Notes: generated by a model not told the origin, from the sequence alone. A DNA stretch of 64,000 nucleotides from Owenia fusiformis (GCA_903813345.2 CAIIXF020000004.1:16291513-16355512); one strand, 5' to 3'; counted from the stretch's first letter, positions 41,037-54,200 are shown. Translations and numbers: made by a program.

Positions 41037-41815
41037 TAATTATCCCAACGAACGAAGTTCAGTAGGGATATAGTGAAGCCCTCCCTCCGTCAGTCAGTCA
41101 GTCCATCTGTCCGTCTGTCAGGAAGATAACTTGAATACTGGTATACAGATTTTCTTCATTTTTGGTGAAAAGATGTATATTGGTGAATAGTTATAAGCAA
41201 AATAGAATATTTCAAGATGGCCACCAGTTTAAAAATGGCGGGAATTTTTCTCAAAAATCTTATGTTTTTCATTTTAAACTAAAATAAGAAACATTATTAT
41301 TTGAAATTTTGGTAGTATATTAACATTATCTATCTATTTCACATATATCCTGGATTTTTAATCCTGACCCCCATGGGCCATAAAGGGGGGGGGGGGTTGG
41401 GAAAACACAAATTTGCATTAATTTTGAGAAGTTTTTGGAGTATAGCTTCATTATACTCAAATGAAAGACAATTTAGAGTAGATTGCAAATATTGTAGCGT
41501 TTTTCTGATTCAGGCCTAAAAAATTCAAAATGGCTGTCTAATGCGGAATTTCGCAATTATTTTCTGATCTCTTAAAAGTATGGGTATATTATACTAAAAT
41601 TGAAGGAATTTCAGAGTAGATCACAATTATGGCAGTGTTTTTGGGATTTGTGCCTCTGAAAATTCAAAATATCTGACTAGAGCAGAAATTCGCCATTACT
41701 TGAAAGTATGGTTACAATGATCTAAAATATTTATTGAAGGAAAGAGTAGATGGTAAATATTACATTGTGACTGTACAGATTGATGATTTATAAAGTGTTC
41801 GTTGGGATTTGCTAC
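41037..41815. mobile_element. Non-autonomous element with TCCCAACGAAC inverted ends
   Basis: The left end carries ATCCCAACGAAC and the right end GTTCGTTGGGAT. The left side holds a CAGTCAGTCAGTCC-type simple stretch, and the centre is AT-rich with no ORF. Similar 'CGAACGAAGTTC...' repeats are widespread in marine invertebrates. It is nested in the 330-bp array beside the LINE tail. Confidence 0.55.
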
Positions 41816-41854
41816 TCCGTGGAGTTGCCATTTTCTAATTAGTATATAGTACAT

Positions 41855-43140
41855 TTGCTAAATATCATATATGAATATAGCCCGAAATGGAGATACCAGT
41901 ATCATCCAGAAAAATGTCAAGCTATAGTCTTCTCTAAAAGTATGAAAGTAAAAAATCCAACATTAGTCCTTGGAGATAAAAAAATTCCAATAAATAGTGA
42001 CTCGATTCAACATTTTGGATTACCTATTTGTAATAAATCAAATTTAGAACATATAGAAAATGCTTTGTCAAAAGGAAGGAGAACAATTAATGCGTACATT
42101 GGTGTGTCATCTACTGTAAATAACCCATCAAATCCATTAACTGCATCAAGGCTATGGAACTATTACCCTTAAAAGAGTCTGATTTAAAGTGTATTGAAAA
42201 TGGTCATAGAAGTATTGCTAGGAAAATTCAAGGGATTCCAAAACATTCAAGTAACGCAGCATCAACATCTATGTTGGGCTGGCACTCCCTTACCTCCAAA
42301 ATAGTCATCAATAAACTAATGCTCTTATGGCAACTACTATCTCTGCCATTTTCAAGCATCTTTAAAAGGGTAGCTGTATTACGTATAATCAATGCATCCT
42401 ATGAGAACCTAAATAGCTTATCACCAATAGGAAACTGCATCCAGATAGCAGAAGCATATAACCTTGAAAGTTATATACAAGTATATAGAATGATATCTCA
42501 TGAATTTGAATTACCTAAAGTAAAATGGAAAAATATTGTTAAAAACAAAGTGCACCAAATTGAAATACGAAAATGGCAAATGGAATGCATACTTTCAATT
42601 TTTAAACCCATAATATGGTGGGATATTGCAAAATCAGACCCAAGAGTCTTAAAGTGTTGCAGAACTGTAATTAAATTGGTTATTGGAGAGGGAAATATTA
42701 TGGTAAATGTTAACAAATGGACAAATGGTAGGACTTCGAATATATGTAAAGTATGTAACCTAGAACCTGAAACTCTGAGTCACATGATCCTTAGATGCCC
42801 TGGCCATTATGAGGAAAGGGATGCAATCCTAAGGATTCTTAAATCTGCTGTTAATACAACACAGTATATCCCTAATGATGTCCTTTTAGGCTGGATATTT
42901 GGAGTCTGTGATGTATTTAATGTACAGCAGTATAAAGAAATATCTGTATATATTCATAAAATTTACATAAATAGACCAGACCCTTGGCCTGGCATCACAT
43001 AATACCATATTGTATATATGTTTACCAATGTACATGTATCACTGTATATATGTTAATTTATCCATTGTAAATTTTATATAAAAAATTAATGTATAACACA
43101 TCAGAAATGTTGGATAAAATAAACAAGTAAATAAAAAAAA
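41855..43140 (+). pseudogene. 5'-truncated LINE reverse-transcriptase tail
   Basis: Two overlapping open stretches (41855-42172 and 42154-43002) read as the C-terminal third of a LINE ORF2. They carry a YHPEKCQAIVFSK thumb-type motif, then a C-terminal zinc-knuckle-like CKVCNLEPETLSHMILRCPGH and the end RPDPWPGIT. A -1/+1 shift near 42160 separates them. The 3' end is a TAAATAAAAAAAA tail at about 43130-43140. It is a different family from the 30.7-37.0 kb LINE. No 5' part of the RT remains. Confidence 0.75.
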
Positions 43141-43724
43141 TGACATATTGATCTTATCTGTTTAATTGAAAATAAAATCGTCTGTCTCATTATATTTTGC
43201 ATTCAAAATGATTAAAAACAATTATTCCATTTACAGTTCATTTTCTTTAACATCATCTTGTTTTTTGTTGATCTGCCAATTGTTTTGATGTTTAAATGAT
43301 AAAACATATATTCCTATATACATTTGGACCTGTCAACATTACCTTTTCCTTATTATTGAGGGGTTTAACAGGGGTCAACAAAAATATTAGATTTTGATAT
43401 TTTTGAAGTTTACAACAGATTATCTACTCATTTATCAGCTTTTGGAAAGTTTATTAGTATGACATATTGATTTTATCGTCTAATATCGTCTGTGTGAAAA
43501 ATAATGGTTCCATTTAGTTCACTTTCTTTTAACATCATCTTGTTTTTCGTTGATCCTCAAATTGTTAAATAATATGTTTAAATGATATTAAACATATATT
43601 CCTACATACGTTTTCACCCGTTGAGGGGTTTAACAGAGGTCCATAATAATGAAAAATATTACATATTGACACTTTTGAAGTTTACAACGAATTATCTACT
43701 TATGAATCGGCTTTTGCATTTAAA

Positions 43725-45355
43725 TTATAATCTAAGGTGAATGAAGAATTTATTCCCATTATTTATAAAATTAGATTTTAACATCAATAAAGCATATGAT
43801 TTATTTAGTAGAAAATAGACTATCCCATGAGGCAATGCTAGAACCCAAACGCTCTACTGAAATTAATTAATACCGCCTCGCCCAATCTTTTTTTCTCGAA
43901 TAGGTATTCTGCCATATCAAGCTCCTGATCATCCAGTATATGTTTAATATTGCCCGCAGAAATGAGGTTATTAGTATCACCACACATAATGCCCCGGCTG
44001 AAATAGCAAAAATTATATGCATTGAACGATATGTCATTTCCCAGGGAAAATTGCCGGGCGCTAATGCATAATTGGCCCGCCACTATGGCCCGCCACTATG
44101 ACGTCACATATTGCTCGGATCGATTAAGTAACATAAATGCCTTCTAAACTAGCACTTATACCCCTATAACGTTCCCGGCAACAAGGTGGTTATAATAGTA
44201 GTTGATCTGAGAACTATCCACTAAAATATTCATCTTTTTGAATTAGACTTGAATTAAATCTTCAATAAATGAAAATCTGAACCACTTTAAGATATTCGAA
44301 AAATTCAGAAACTGCAAATGATTCAATTATAACTATTTAAACCAATTAAAATTGCTAGGATATGATAATAAGCTTAAAAAGTAAACATTTGATTAGTTAT
44401 ACCAATTATTGTGATTTTAGAGCCCAAATGTTATCTCGTTTTACAGTTTCAACTGTATAAATCTTCTTGCTGTCAACGTATTTATAATAGTCTACACTTA
44501 TTTAGTGCCTGTTTATAATGATACCGACATTATTGTAATATTGAAATCATATAAGTAATAAAGATCCACAAGTCGAGGTCAATGTCCCCCGCCCCCAATT
44601 TGTGACATGGCGTTTTACGAAGAGACATCAAGATGAAACCTGTTTTCATGATTTATACAACTTAATGATGTAATTTAATCGTAACAATGTACTAGCTTTC
44701 CATCTAAGAACTATCCGGAAAAATATTTAATTTTCGTAAAATAGATCCCTGCTGAAATCGTTCATAAATGAAGTTCTGTAACCTTGTATGGTGCACAAAA
44801 ATTCGCAAATGGTCAATGATATAATCCTAACTAACAAAAGCAAATTAAAAACACAAGGCTGTAACAATAAGCTTTAAAAAAATTATACAGTGTTTGATGA
44901 GTTATACACCCCACTGTGAACTTGGATTCCATTTTGATCTAACTTTTCAGTTGAAATTTTACATTATGCTCTTGACATATAATAATTCATACTTTTTGTA
45001 CTTATTTATTATCTATTCACAAGAAATATTTTAAAATGATTATTTCTTTAAAAAATGGACCCCTGCTTAAATCTCAAATAAATGATAAATGGTAATGTTG
45101 TGTGGTTCTCAACAAGCAATACAATATTCAGTGATATTAAATCTATCAATATAATTTATAAAAATGATTGCAACTTGAACAGGAGGTAATTTTAAAATTA
45201 TTGTCAATTCCTTTATCCCTAAAGGGGAAATACATAAACTAACTGGTTATGATGATGTTGTGTTTCAATTACCTGGAAACATAATGAATAAAGAGCAATA
45301 CTGTGTTCAACAACCAATCATAAAAGTTGTGTAGAACAGTGACATGAAATATTGT
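43725..45355. other. No gene recognised; CRE-like site near 44097
   Basis: Unannotated AT-rich stretch. GCCCGCCACTATGG is immediately duplicated, followed by ATGACGTCACAT (a CRE/ATF-type octamer TGACGTCA) near 44097-44108. This is the only promoter-like patch noticed and is not tied to a gene. Confidence 0.35.
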
Positions 45356-45359
45356 CTGA

Positions 45360-46260
45360 CTTGAACAACAAAACATGAAGTGTTATTGGATCAATCAAAA
45401 ATGAAGTATTGGTTGGAACAACCAAACATGAAGTATTAGATGGAACAATCAAACATGAAGAATAACAATCAAACATGCAGTATTAGGTGGAACAATCAAA
45501 CATGAAGCATATGGTGGAACAATCGAACATGAAGTATTAGGTGATACAATCAAACATGAAGCATATGGTGAAACAATCGAACATGAAGTATTAGGTGGAA
45601 CAATCAAACATGAAGTATTAGGTGGAACAATCAAACATGAAGTATAACAATCAAACACGCAGTATTCGGTGGAACAATCAAACATGTATTAGGTGGAACA
45701 ATCAAACATGAAATAACAATCAAACATGCAGTATTAGGTGAAACAATCTAACATAAATTATAAGTTGATACAATCAAACATGAAGTACATGTATTAGGTG
45801 GAACAATCAAACATGAAGTATGAGGTGGAATATTCAAACTGGCATGAATAATGTGGAACAATCAAACATGAAATATTAAGTGGAACAATCAAATATGAAG
45901 TATTAGGTGGAACAATCAGATATGAAGTATTAGGTGGAACAATCAAACATGAAGTATAACAATCAAACATGCAGTATTAGGTGGAACAATCAAACATGAA
46001 TTATAAGTTAAAACAATCAAACATGAAGTACATGTATTAATTAGGTGGAACAATCAAACATGAAGTATTATGTGGAACAATCAAACATGAAATATGTAAT
46101 GTTTAAATCTTCACCTATGTGGAGGAAATAAAGACACTGAACTGAACTGGTGGAACAATCAAACATGAAGTATTAAGTGGAACAATCAGACATGAAGTAT
46201 TATGTGGAACAATCAAACATGAAGTATTAGGTGGAACAATCAGACATGACGGTATTATGC
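45360..46260. repeat. 27-bp minisatellite, subfamily A
   Basis: About 30 units of GAACAATCAAACATGAAGTA+TTAGGTG with truncated units. Because 27 is a multiple of 3, frames stay open by chance. A short non-repeat interruption lies near 46090-46150. Confidence 0.9.
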
Positions 46261-46504
46261 AGAACAACCAAAACTAAACTATTGCGTAGAACAGTCAAAC
46301 GTGAAGTATAATTAGTACAACAACAAAGAACATAAACGTTTGTGTACAGTAGAACAATCGAACAAGAATTATTGTGGAGAAACACAAACTTGAAGTATTG
46401 CATTGGACAAAAAACATTGTTTGATTGTTCAACACAATATATCTATTACATGAACTATATTTAGGACAACAAATGATGTACTCACTTAACATTTTTCTTT
46501 CATC

Positions 46505-47335
46505 CAAACATAAAGTATTGCGTTGATCAACCAAACATAAAGTATTGTGTTGATCAAACAAACATAAAGTATTGTGTTGATCAACCAAACATAAACAATT
46601 GTGTTGATCAGCCAATTCATAAAGAATTGTGTTGATCAACCAAAGATAAAGTATTGTGTTGATCAAACAAACATAAAGTATTGTGTTAATCAACCAAACA
46701 CAAAGAATTGTGTTGATCAACCAAACATTTGGTATTGTGTTGATCAACCAAACATTTGGTATTGTGTTGATCAAACAAACATAAAGAATTGTGTTGATCA
46801 ACCAAACACAAAGAATTGTGTTAATCAACCAAACACAAAGAATTGTGTTGATCAACCAAACATAGGGTATGTGTTGATCAAAAAAAACATAAAGTATTGT
46901 GTAGATCAACCAAACATATACTATTGTGTTGATCAACCAAACATAAAGTATTGTGTGGATCAACAAAACACAAAGAATTGCGTTGATCAACCAACAAACA
47001 TAGGGTATTGTGTTGATCAAAGAAACATAAAGTATTGTGTTGATCAACCAAACATAAAGTATTGTGTTGATCAACCAAACATAAATGTATGTGTTGCTCA
47101 ACAAAACATATAGTATTGTGTTGATCAACCAAACATAAATGTATGTGTTGCTCAACAAAACATTAAGTATTGTGTTGATCAACCAAACATAAAGTATTGT
47201 GTTGATCAACCAAACATAAAGTATTGTGTTGATCAACCAAAGATAAAAGTATGTGCTGCTCAACTAAACATATAGTATTGTGTTGATCAACCAAACATAC
47301 AGTATTGTATTGACATGATTGATCAACCGATGAAA
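46505..47335. repeat. 27-bp minisatellite, subfamily B
   Basis: About 30 units of GTGTTGATCAACCAAACATA+AAGTATT. Both strands show long open frames (repeated WLINTILYV on minus, YCVDQPNIK on plus) that are products of the 9-codon period, not a gene. The core CAAACATAAAGTATT matches subfamily A (CAAACATGAAGTATT). Confidence 0.92.
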
Positions 47336-49070
47336 TATTGCATTGAACAAAAACATTCAAAATGCGCAAACAAATGGGATTTGGGCATCCATATTTAGGC
47401 CTATGCCATTGAGTTTATATAATTTGTCAATCAAGTGCTATAATTCGAGACTAAGCATGATCAAATATTGTGTCGAGTAAATTGATTTCGTGTTGATTGG
47501 CGGAAAGAATCTTTTAAAAATCATGTCAATTTTCCTTACAATGCAAATGTTTTTGAAAATGAGATATCTGATCGATCAAATACAGAAGATATGACATGCC
47601 AAAATGTCCAATTCCATTGAAATTAAAAAACTGACGTTGCATTTGCCAACTTTTTGTCAATTAACCTTTGAAAAAAGTTATCTGAGTTTGCGGGAGACGC
47701 CCGCTTTTCAATGGAAAACATTGTTTTGCACTTCTTTGACGATAATCATTATTACCAAATACTCATAACAGGAAAATTGGTTCCAAACAATTCCTGGCAA
47801 ATGAGCAGTAATGAAATGTGAAATAATGTTTTCGATTTAAAAGTGGGCATTGCACGCAATGTAATCTAATGGGATGGAAAGAATGACCGAATGAACTAAT
47901 ATCCGGGCTCTAGATATGTCATTCAATATTTACATGGCTTTCCTTTCAAAGCTAACATCTTGGAATGTATTCTGACCTTAAAGGCAGAATCAGATATATA
48001 TGGGGTGACAAAATTACAACGAGCAACTTGTTTAATTGATCTACCAATCTATTCCTTACAATATCAAATACAACATCTCCCAAAAGATTCGCAATATGTT
48101 ATAAATTGGTGAAGTTATTAATGATTCAAAGTGCCAAAATGTGTGAAAAATGTTTAGATTCTCCCAAATAATAAGAATGGTAACCATTCTTATAGAAAAA
48201 TAATACATTATTGCTTTAGTTTTCCTTGAATAGAATATGCAGTTTTGTGGTTTTTAGAAACTAGACATGACAAGGAATGTCATGAGCCAAAAATATACTA
48301 AAATTGAAATAATTTTTTGTTTGGCCTGCTCGCTATATCTTATTCTCTCTTTAAATTCATGACACCAAGCATTTACAAATAATGCTTACTTTATGATGTG
48401 TTCTTTCTCAATCAATCGGGTAACAGCACTTTGTGAGACATATGGTTTATGAAAGCAAATGGCATTCAATGAATTTAGTTTTATAAAAATCAGCGTATCA
48501 ATCGTTTTATACTGACATGCAACGCCACTGTGTTTATAATTGTTTACAACTTTCTAAATTTCAAATTCTCCGCCAAAAGTATCATCCGACAAAAGTACGA
48601 GCGTCTTTCAATTCGGCATTTCTCACTCAAAATTTGCCATTCTTTTGATTAAGTAATTACATAAATCGTATTGCAACATGAACACATATTTGGATAAATC
48701 ATAAATTATTTGCATTTACTGATATAATTGTATTCAAATCGGCCAAAGAAAACAATAATGATTCGACTATATAATTGTTAGATGCTCGTTCGCAATTTTC
48801 ATGCGTTTTAGTTCCCAAAGTTCACGCCAGGGTAAAATTGAGAACGTCCAGTGGACGGTGGAAGTACCATAGCAAATTATTATTTGAAATTAGGCCTACC
48901 AACTAGCCTATACTTGTTGTATGGAAGAATCATTCATTGATATGATGTTACACTGGATGGGACTGGATGTGTCTTTTCAAATGTGTTGTTCAGATGATGT
49001 GTGAATTTATGTTTCCAGCGGTAAGATTTTGCATTTTCAAAAATCGAAGGGGGAAATGGGGCCATCTTAT
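47336..49070. other. No gene recognised
   Basis: AT-rich unique-looking sequence between the minisatellites and the CTACCG element. No exon with splice sites and coding character was seen. Confidence 0.5.
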
Positions 49071-49079
49071 CCCGTACCA

Positions 49080-51350
49080 TACCTGCCAACCTACCGTATT
49101 TTTACGGGAATCTACCGTAAATTTTTCGTTTTTCCGTAAAAAATGACAAACTACCGTAAGAAAATGCCATTTTTTCCCGTAAAAACGCCCGTAAAAAAAT
49201 CTACCGTATTTTTTCCGAAATCTACCGTAAATTTTTTTTTAAAAACTCGTTTTTTCCATGAGAACGGCCGTAAATTCTACCGTAAATTTTTATAAATCTA
49301 CTGTAAATGTTTGAAAATCTACCGTATTTCTGCTAAAATCAACAGTATTTTTGTTCAAACTACCGTAAAATCTCCCGTTTTTGTTTGGAAATGCTTAAAA
49401 TTGAAGTCTTTCTGTACTGTCCCTGTAATAACCTTTACCAAACCGAATATAAGGTATCGGCAGGATATTGAATCGATTCAAAATTCTAAATCACATTCCC
49501 CGTCCGGGAAAGTCCATGAAGTTCGTAAACAGACCGCAGAACGTTGTAGCTACGTTCATTCAGTTCGCACACAGTTTAAAACCGATTCGGCAACGTTTTG
49601 CAGAACGCAGAGACAACTGTTTCTGGTGTGATAGCTATTTTTGTTAATTCGTTCATAAGCAGTTCATCTCGTCTTTATTCCGTCTGCAGTACGTTGGTAT
49701 CAAGTTTAGATGGGGTAAAATTGTGCTTTCGTCTGGTCTACACAACGTAACCAAGCAGTTCAATTACGTCCTTAATCAGTTTAAACCAGTTGACAATTAG
49801 CTGTACATCGTTCTCAATACGTCCTAATATGTTACTGAATTATCCACCAAATTTCCATACAGTTGAACTCATTCTAAAATAGTAAACATCGTGTCCCTAA
49901 TCCGTGCAGAACGCATTTATTTTTTTCGGTCGAGTTGGGTCTGTCTACGAACAGAATGAATGAGCTACAAACGGACTAGATTGGGGTACTCACGGCTGCA
50001 ATTTACGCCTGACTACATAACGTCGTAATACGTCCCTAGTAGCTTTGAAGTACGACACTTCCGTTCGTAGTGTGTCCCCAGTGCGCCCAGGTCGTCTTAA
50101 GTACGTTATCACTCGTGCTGATTGCAGAACGTGACGATCACCAGAAAATTTTGAGCATGCTCTAAGTTCTGGAGGACCTACTCGTTCAAGTAGTTTCATG
50201 AAGTTTGTAACAGATCCCAAACGATTCTTAGTGGGTTCTTAGTACGTCAAATCCGTTCGTGCACAGTTTAAGCCCGTTTTCGAGAACGTAGTGAGAACTA
50301 GTTTGGTGTGATAACAGAGTTAACATACTGTTTTATTCATTAGTTTTTTAGAAATCTACCGCAAAAACTACCGCATTTTTTCAAAATCTAACGCAAAACT
50401 ACTGCATTTTTTCAATTTTTTCCGCAAAACTAGTTTCTTTAAAATCTACCGCAAAAACTACCGCATTTTTTCAAAATCTACCGTAAAAGTACGCATCTTT
50501 TGCATATCTTCCGCAAAAGTACCCGTTTTTCAAAAAATTACCGTAAAAAACGGGTACTTTTGCGGAAGATATGCAAAAGATGCGTACTTTTACGGTAGAT
50601 TTTGAAAAAATGCGGTAGTTTTTGCGGTAGATTTTAAAGAAACTAGTTTTGCGGAAAAAATTGAAAAAATGCAGTAGTTTTGCGTTAGATTTTGAAAAAA
50701 TGCGGTAGTTTTTGCGGTAGATTTTAAAGAAACTAGTTTTGCGGAAAAAATTGAAAAAATGCAGTAGTTTTGCGTTAGATTGTAAAAACTACAGCATTTT
50801 TCGAAATCTACCGTAAAACTACAGCTTTTTTTCAAAATCTTCCACAAAACTACCGGTTTTTAAAAAACCACCGTAAAAACTACCGCATTTTTTCAAAATC
50901 TACCGTAAAACTACCGCATTTTTTCAGAATCTTCCGCAAAACTACCGATTTTTCAAAAAACTACCGTAAAAACTACCGTATTTTTAAAAATCTACCATAA
51001 AACTACCGCATTTTTTCTAAATCCTCTGTAAAACTACCGCTTTTTAAAAATTTCTACCGCAAAATTACACTTTTTCCAAAAATCTACCCCAAATCTCTGA
51101 AACTACAGTATTTTTTAAAATCTACAGCAAAAACTACAGTTTTTTAAAAAATTTCCTGCAAAAAAACTACCGTATTTTCTAAATCTACCGCAAAAACTAC
51201 CGTTGTTTTTACAAATCTACCGCAAAAACTACCGGATTTTTGTTGAAAAATACCGTAAAATCTACCGCATTTTGAAAAAATCTACCGCAAAAATACAGCA
51301 ATTTTAAAAAAATCTACCGCAAAATTTTGGTCTTAGGTTGGCAGGTATGC
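49080..51350. mobile_element. CTACCGTAAA-rich element with terminal inverted repeats
   Basis: The ends are TACCTGCCAACCTA (left) and TAGGTTGGCAGGTA (right). GTACCA is present on both sides (49074-49079 and 51351-51356) as a probable 6-bp duplication. The arms (49090-49380 and 50340-51340) are short degenerate units of CTACCGTAAAA/CTACCGCAAAA alternating with T-runs. The middle (about 49390-50330) is different sequence, with two diverged ~115-bp copies of a GAAGTTCGTAAACAGA-type segment 680 bp apart. No ORF with a known transposase motif. Confidence 0.7.
50352..50724. repeat. Perfect 179-bp inverted repeat (palindrome)
   Basis: The left arm 50352-50530 and right arm 50546-50724 are exact reverse complements by direct reading, with a 15-bp spacer. 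An ~85-bp part of the right arm (about 50607-50691) is repeated directly after itself, ending near 50779. The whole can form a very stable hairpin or cruciform. Confidence 0.9.
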
Positions 51351-51426
51351 GTACCAGGACTATAGACAGTTGTGGTACGGGATAGGGGCCATCATCATTT
51401 ATGTTTTCCAAAGGTTGTCTTATAAC

Positions 51427-51835
51427 TGCTATGGGCGTAGCGCTATTTTTCTAAGTTGTACGCCACCACCACAGGGACAACAGTTGAGTGGATCAAAAAA
51501 CGAGCACTCAGATATTTGGTTGTATTTGGAGCGAATTTGCAATCATCTGGTACAGTTGGGGACAAAAATAAATGACAGGTCGATTTTCGATCACCATTTC
51601 CTAATTATGGTGGTCTGAAAGCCCATAATTTCCAATATTGTCTAGATATATATCCCTTAAAATTTGTATATTTTACATTTTGTATAATCTCATCCACTGA
51701 TGTATGGCCTCTTGTAAATTCTCTTATTTTTAACATGGGAAATCCTCACTTCATCAAATCCACCTGTCATTTATTTATGTCCCCAACTGTACGCCTGTGC
51801 GTACCCAGCGTACAGGGCGCTATGCCCATGACTGC
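51427..51835. mobile_element. Short inverted-repeat element (ATGGGCGTAGCGC ends)
   Basis: The left end GCTATGGGCGTAGCGC is mirrored by GCGCTATGCCCATGAC at the right. Its interior near 51690-51785 (AAATCCTCACTTCATCAAAT) is shared with 14335-14420, so this sequence is dispersed. Confidence 0.55.
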
Positions 51836-54200
51836 TAATGTGCCATAAAGGAGTCGCTCACTTAACCTACTCAGAGGTGGCGTTAACGCAATTTTTTACG
51901 TTTTTTACTCACATTTTTGCAACTCTGACGCAAATATTCATTGTCTACCGAGTCTTTCTGACGCACGTTTGTTTCACATGCAAAATCCCCGCTTGGTACT
52001 TGGTTAAATTGATCCCTATACGTGAAAATACGTGATTGATCAAATTTATAATTTTGCTAATTCCGGAAATCTAACATTTCGTTCAGCGCAATCGAGCCTC
52101 CTTCCTACCGATCATTTTCTTATTTCGGTATTTCATATAATTTTTAAAGCCCTGTGATTCAGATTCAATGATAAACTTGAAAACATTGATGGATCCCTCG
52201 ATTTGTTTATCTCGTGTGCTAGGGGGCGTATCAAAAATGCAATAAAACGAACATAACATTGAACAATAATTTATTAATTTCATACTCCCTTCTAAGGATT
52301 TTAGTGATCGTATATTTATCTAAATTACCGCATAAAATCTTTCCTTGAATGTTCACACGCTAGATTTACGAACCTTTAGTTTCCTTCGCAAGTTCGCAAA
52401 ATTCCTTCGCTAAGTTAGCAAGTTTCCTTGAGCCGTCCCCTTCATCAGCATGCGCAGATGTAATGCGCAGTAGGTTTATCAATGGTGCTCACAGTGACCG
52501 ATCTATCGTAAGTTTTCACCAAGTATTTTCAATTAACTCCCTCAAGTTAAGATCTTCGATTCACTAGATCTGAAGCTGATCCTATGAAGATAGATAATGG
52601 GCACATGAAAATCCAGTCGATCGCACATTAAGGGGGGTAATGATGATAAATTAGGTATGAAAACAAATCTACTTTCGGTTTCATTTTATAATTACAAGAT
52701 TCTACCGTATTCAATTTAAATGATGCCCAGTATTGTGGTCGGACTTATATTGCCGTTTTAGACTTTGGAATGATTGCAAAAATGTTGAATTTCAACATGA
52801 AACGCTTTGACCCCAATTTGTGTAACTCCACACAGGGAGAAACTCCTCTCCCACTCCATTCACACCCATGACTCGCTGGACCAGAAATTCAGATGATTAA
52901 TAGTGACATTTTTCTTGCAATTGCCTAATTAATTAATTGTTAGTTGTTAATGTGCTATAAGAGTACAATAAAAGGTATGCACAAAATCAAAAAATAGATT
53001 TTGTATGTGGTTTCTACATTTTGTATGCATTTTTACTCAAGAAAAACACTTTTATAGCTTTGACTCAACTTTTTTTCTTGTGACTCACTTTTTTGAAACT
53101 ACCTGAGTCATGATGACTCACAAAAATATATGCCTACCGCCACCGCTGCTACTACTAGACAACCTAAGCAAACAGGTAGAAAATAATTAACTTCCTGAAG
53201 GCAAACCCACCCTATCATACTGCTATGTATGCATTACTTACCCGGTGTGGACAATCCGCCTCTCCAAAATTATCCCCAGGTTGAGTGAATACTTATCTAA
53301 TTAGCGTTTCTGGACCACGCTATTATTGTTGATATTAGTACTCCAAATGATTAGCCATGTGTTGCCACAAGATTAGCCATGTGTTGCCACAAGATTAACC
53401 ATGTGTGCCACACGATTAGCCATGTATGTACTCGCCTAAGTTCACTATCTATTCCCACCTGAATGCCTGTAAGTTCCATAACCCTTTTTTTGTGAAAGGC
53501 AACTCACGCCGCAGCACGCAGGCGCACATCCTCTGTGCGATGCAAAGTGCCGTCACAAAACAGTATACTATGTATGCTAACTCATTTTTGTATTTAGGAA
53601 TGTTCATTTATTCTGACTCTACAACTCTGGAGACACTCATTGTTGGATATTGAGGATAGGGGTACCTTTTCCCCGATCCTCAATGAATGTCCGAAAATGT
53701 ACAGTGTTTCCATATGTATATTTCTTAGAATCTCCCTTAGAATCCGCCGTGGACCCAGAAGATAGGGGGTATCTCCGCCCTCCTGACCCCATTCTTAACA
53801 TGTGCAACATGCAATTAATCCAAAGAATAAAAGATTTCTTTCCTTTGCAATATCCGGTTAACTCAAGGTTTATGCGTTAAAAGTGTTCACCTCACGTATT
53901 TCTTAAACGCCGAAAAAGACTTCCACCTGCCCATTTTCATAATTTGTATATCCGTCAAGCCCAATTGGCTGTAAAATGTGCCCCCCCCCCAATTCTAAAG
54001 CTGTTGGAAGAAATTACGTTGTGTTGTATTCCAGCAAGAGAAAGAGTTTCTCGAAGAACTGACCTAAACATTTGATTTGATATTGGATCCCCTCTGTAAA
54101 TAAATAAAGGTTCATCCAAGATGGGGCCAACATTTATTTCAACTTTGAGTATGAACTTGCCACAGGTACATATCTAGTTCAACGAGTTAAACGCAATACC
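51836..54200. other. No gene recognised; possible promoter patch near 52450
   Basis: Around 52445-52475 CATGCGCAGATGTAATGCGC contains two TGCGCA cores (NRF-1-like). It is followed by ATGGTGCTCACAGTGACCGA and a GTAAGT at about 52509, which could be a first exon on the plus strand, but no second exon was identified. The remainder shows nothing firm. Confidence 0.3.
53345..53425. repeat. Short tandem repeat (GATTAGCCATGTGTTGCCAC)
   Basis: Three to four ~23-bp units of GATTAGCCATGTGTTGCCAC followed by AA, degenerating to the right. Confidence 0.75.

Larger units (their letters stand above)
40190..43720. repeat. Tandem ~330-bp repeat array with nested insertion
   Basis: Copies begin near 40197, 40537 and 40866 (spacing about 330-340 bp), sharing TTTAAATGATAAAACATATA and GAGGGGTTTAACAGGGGTC. 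The third copy is cut at about 41037 and resumes at 43141 with TGACATATTGAT. A fourth and a partial fifth copy end near 43720. The interruption holds the 41037-41815 element and the LINE tail. Confidence 0.8.

Noticed and set aside
46295-47263. Long minus-strand open frame (322 codons) of repeated WLINTILYV, and a plus-strand counterpart
   Set aside because: Both follow from a 27-bp (9-codon) minisatellite that leaves several frames open on both strands; no start context, splice sites or domain.
45360-47335. CRISPR-like array of 27-bp repeats
   Set aside because: Units are directly adjacent with no unique spacers and the genome is eukaryotic.
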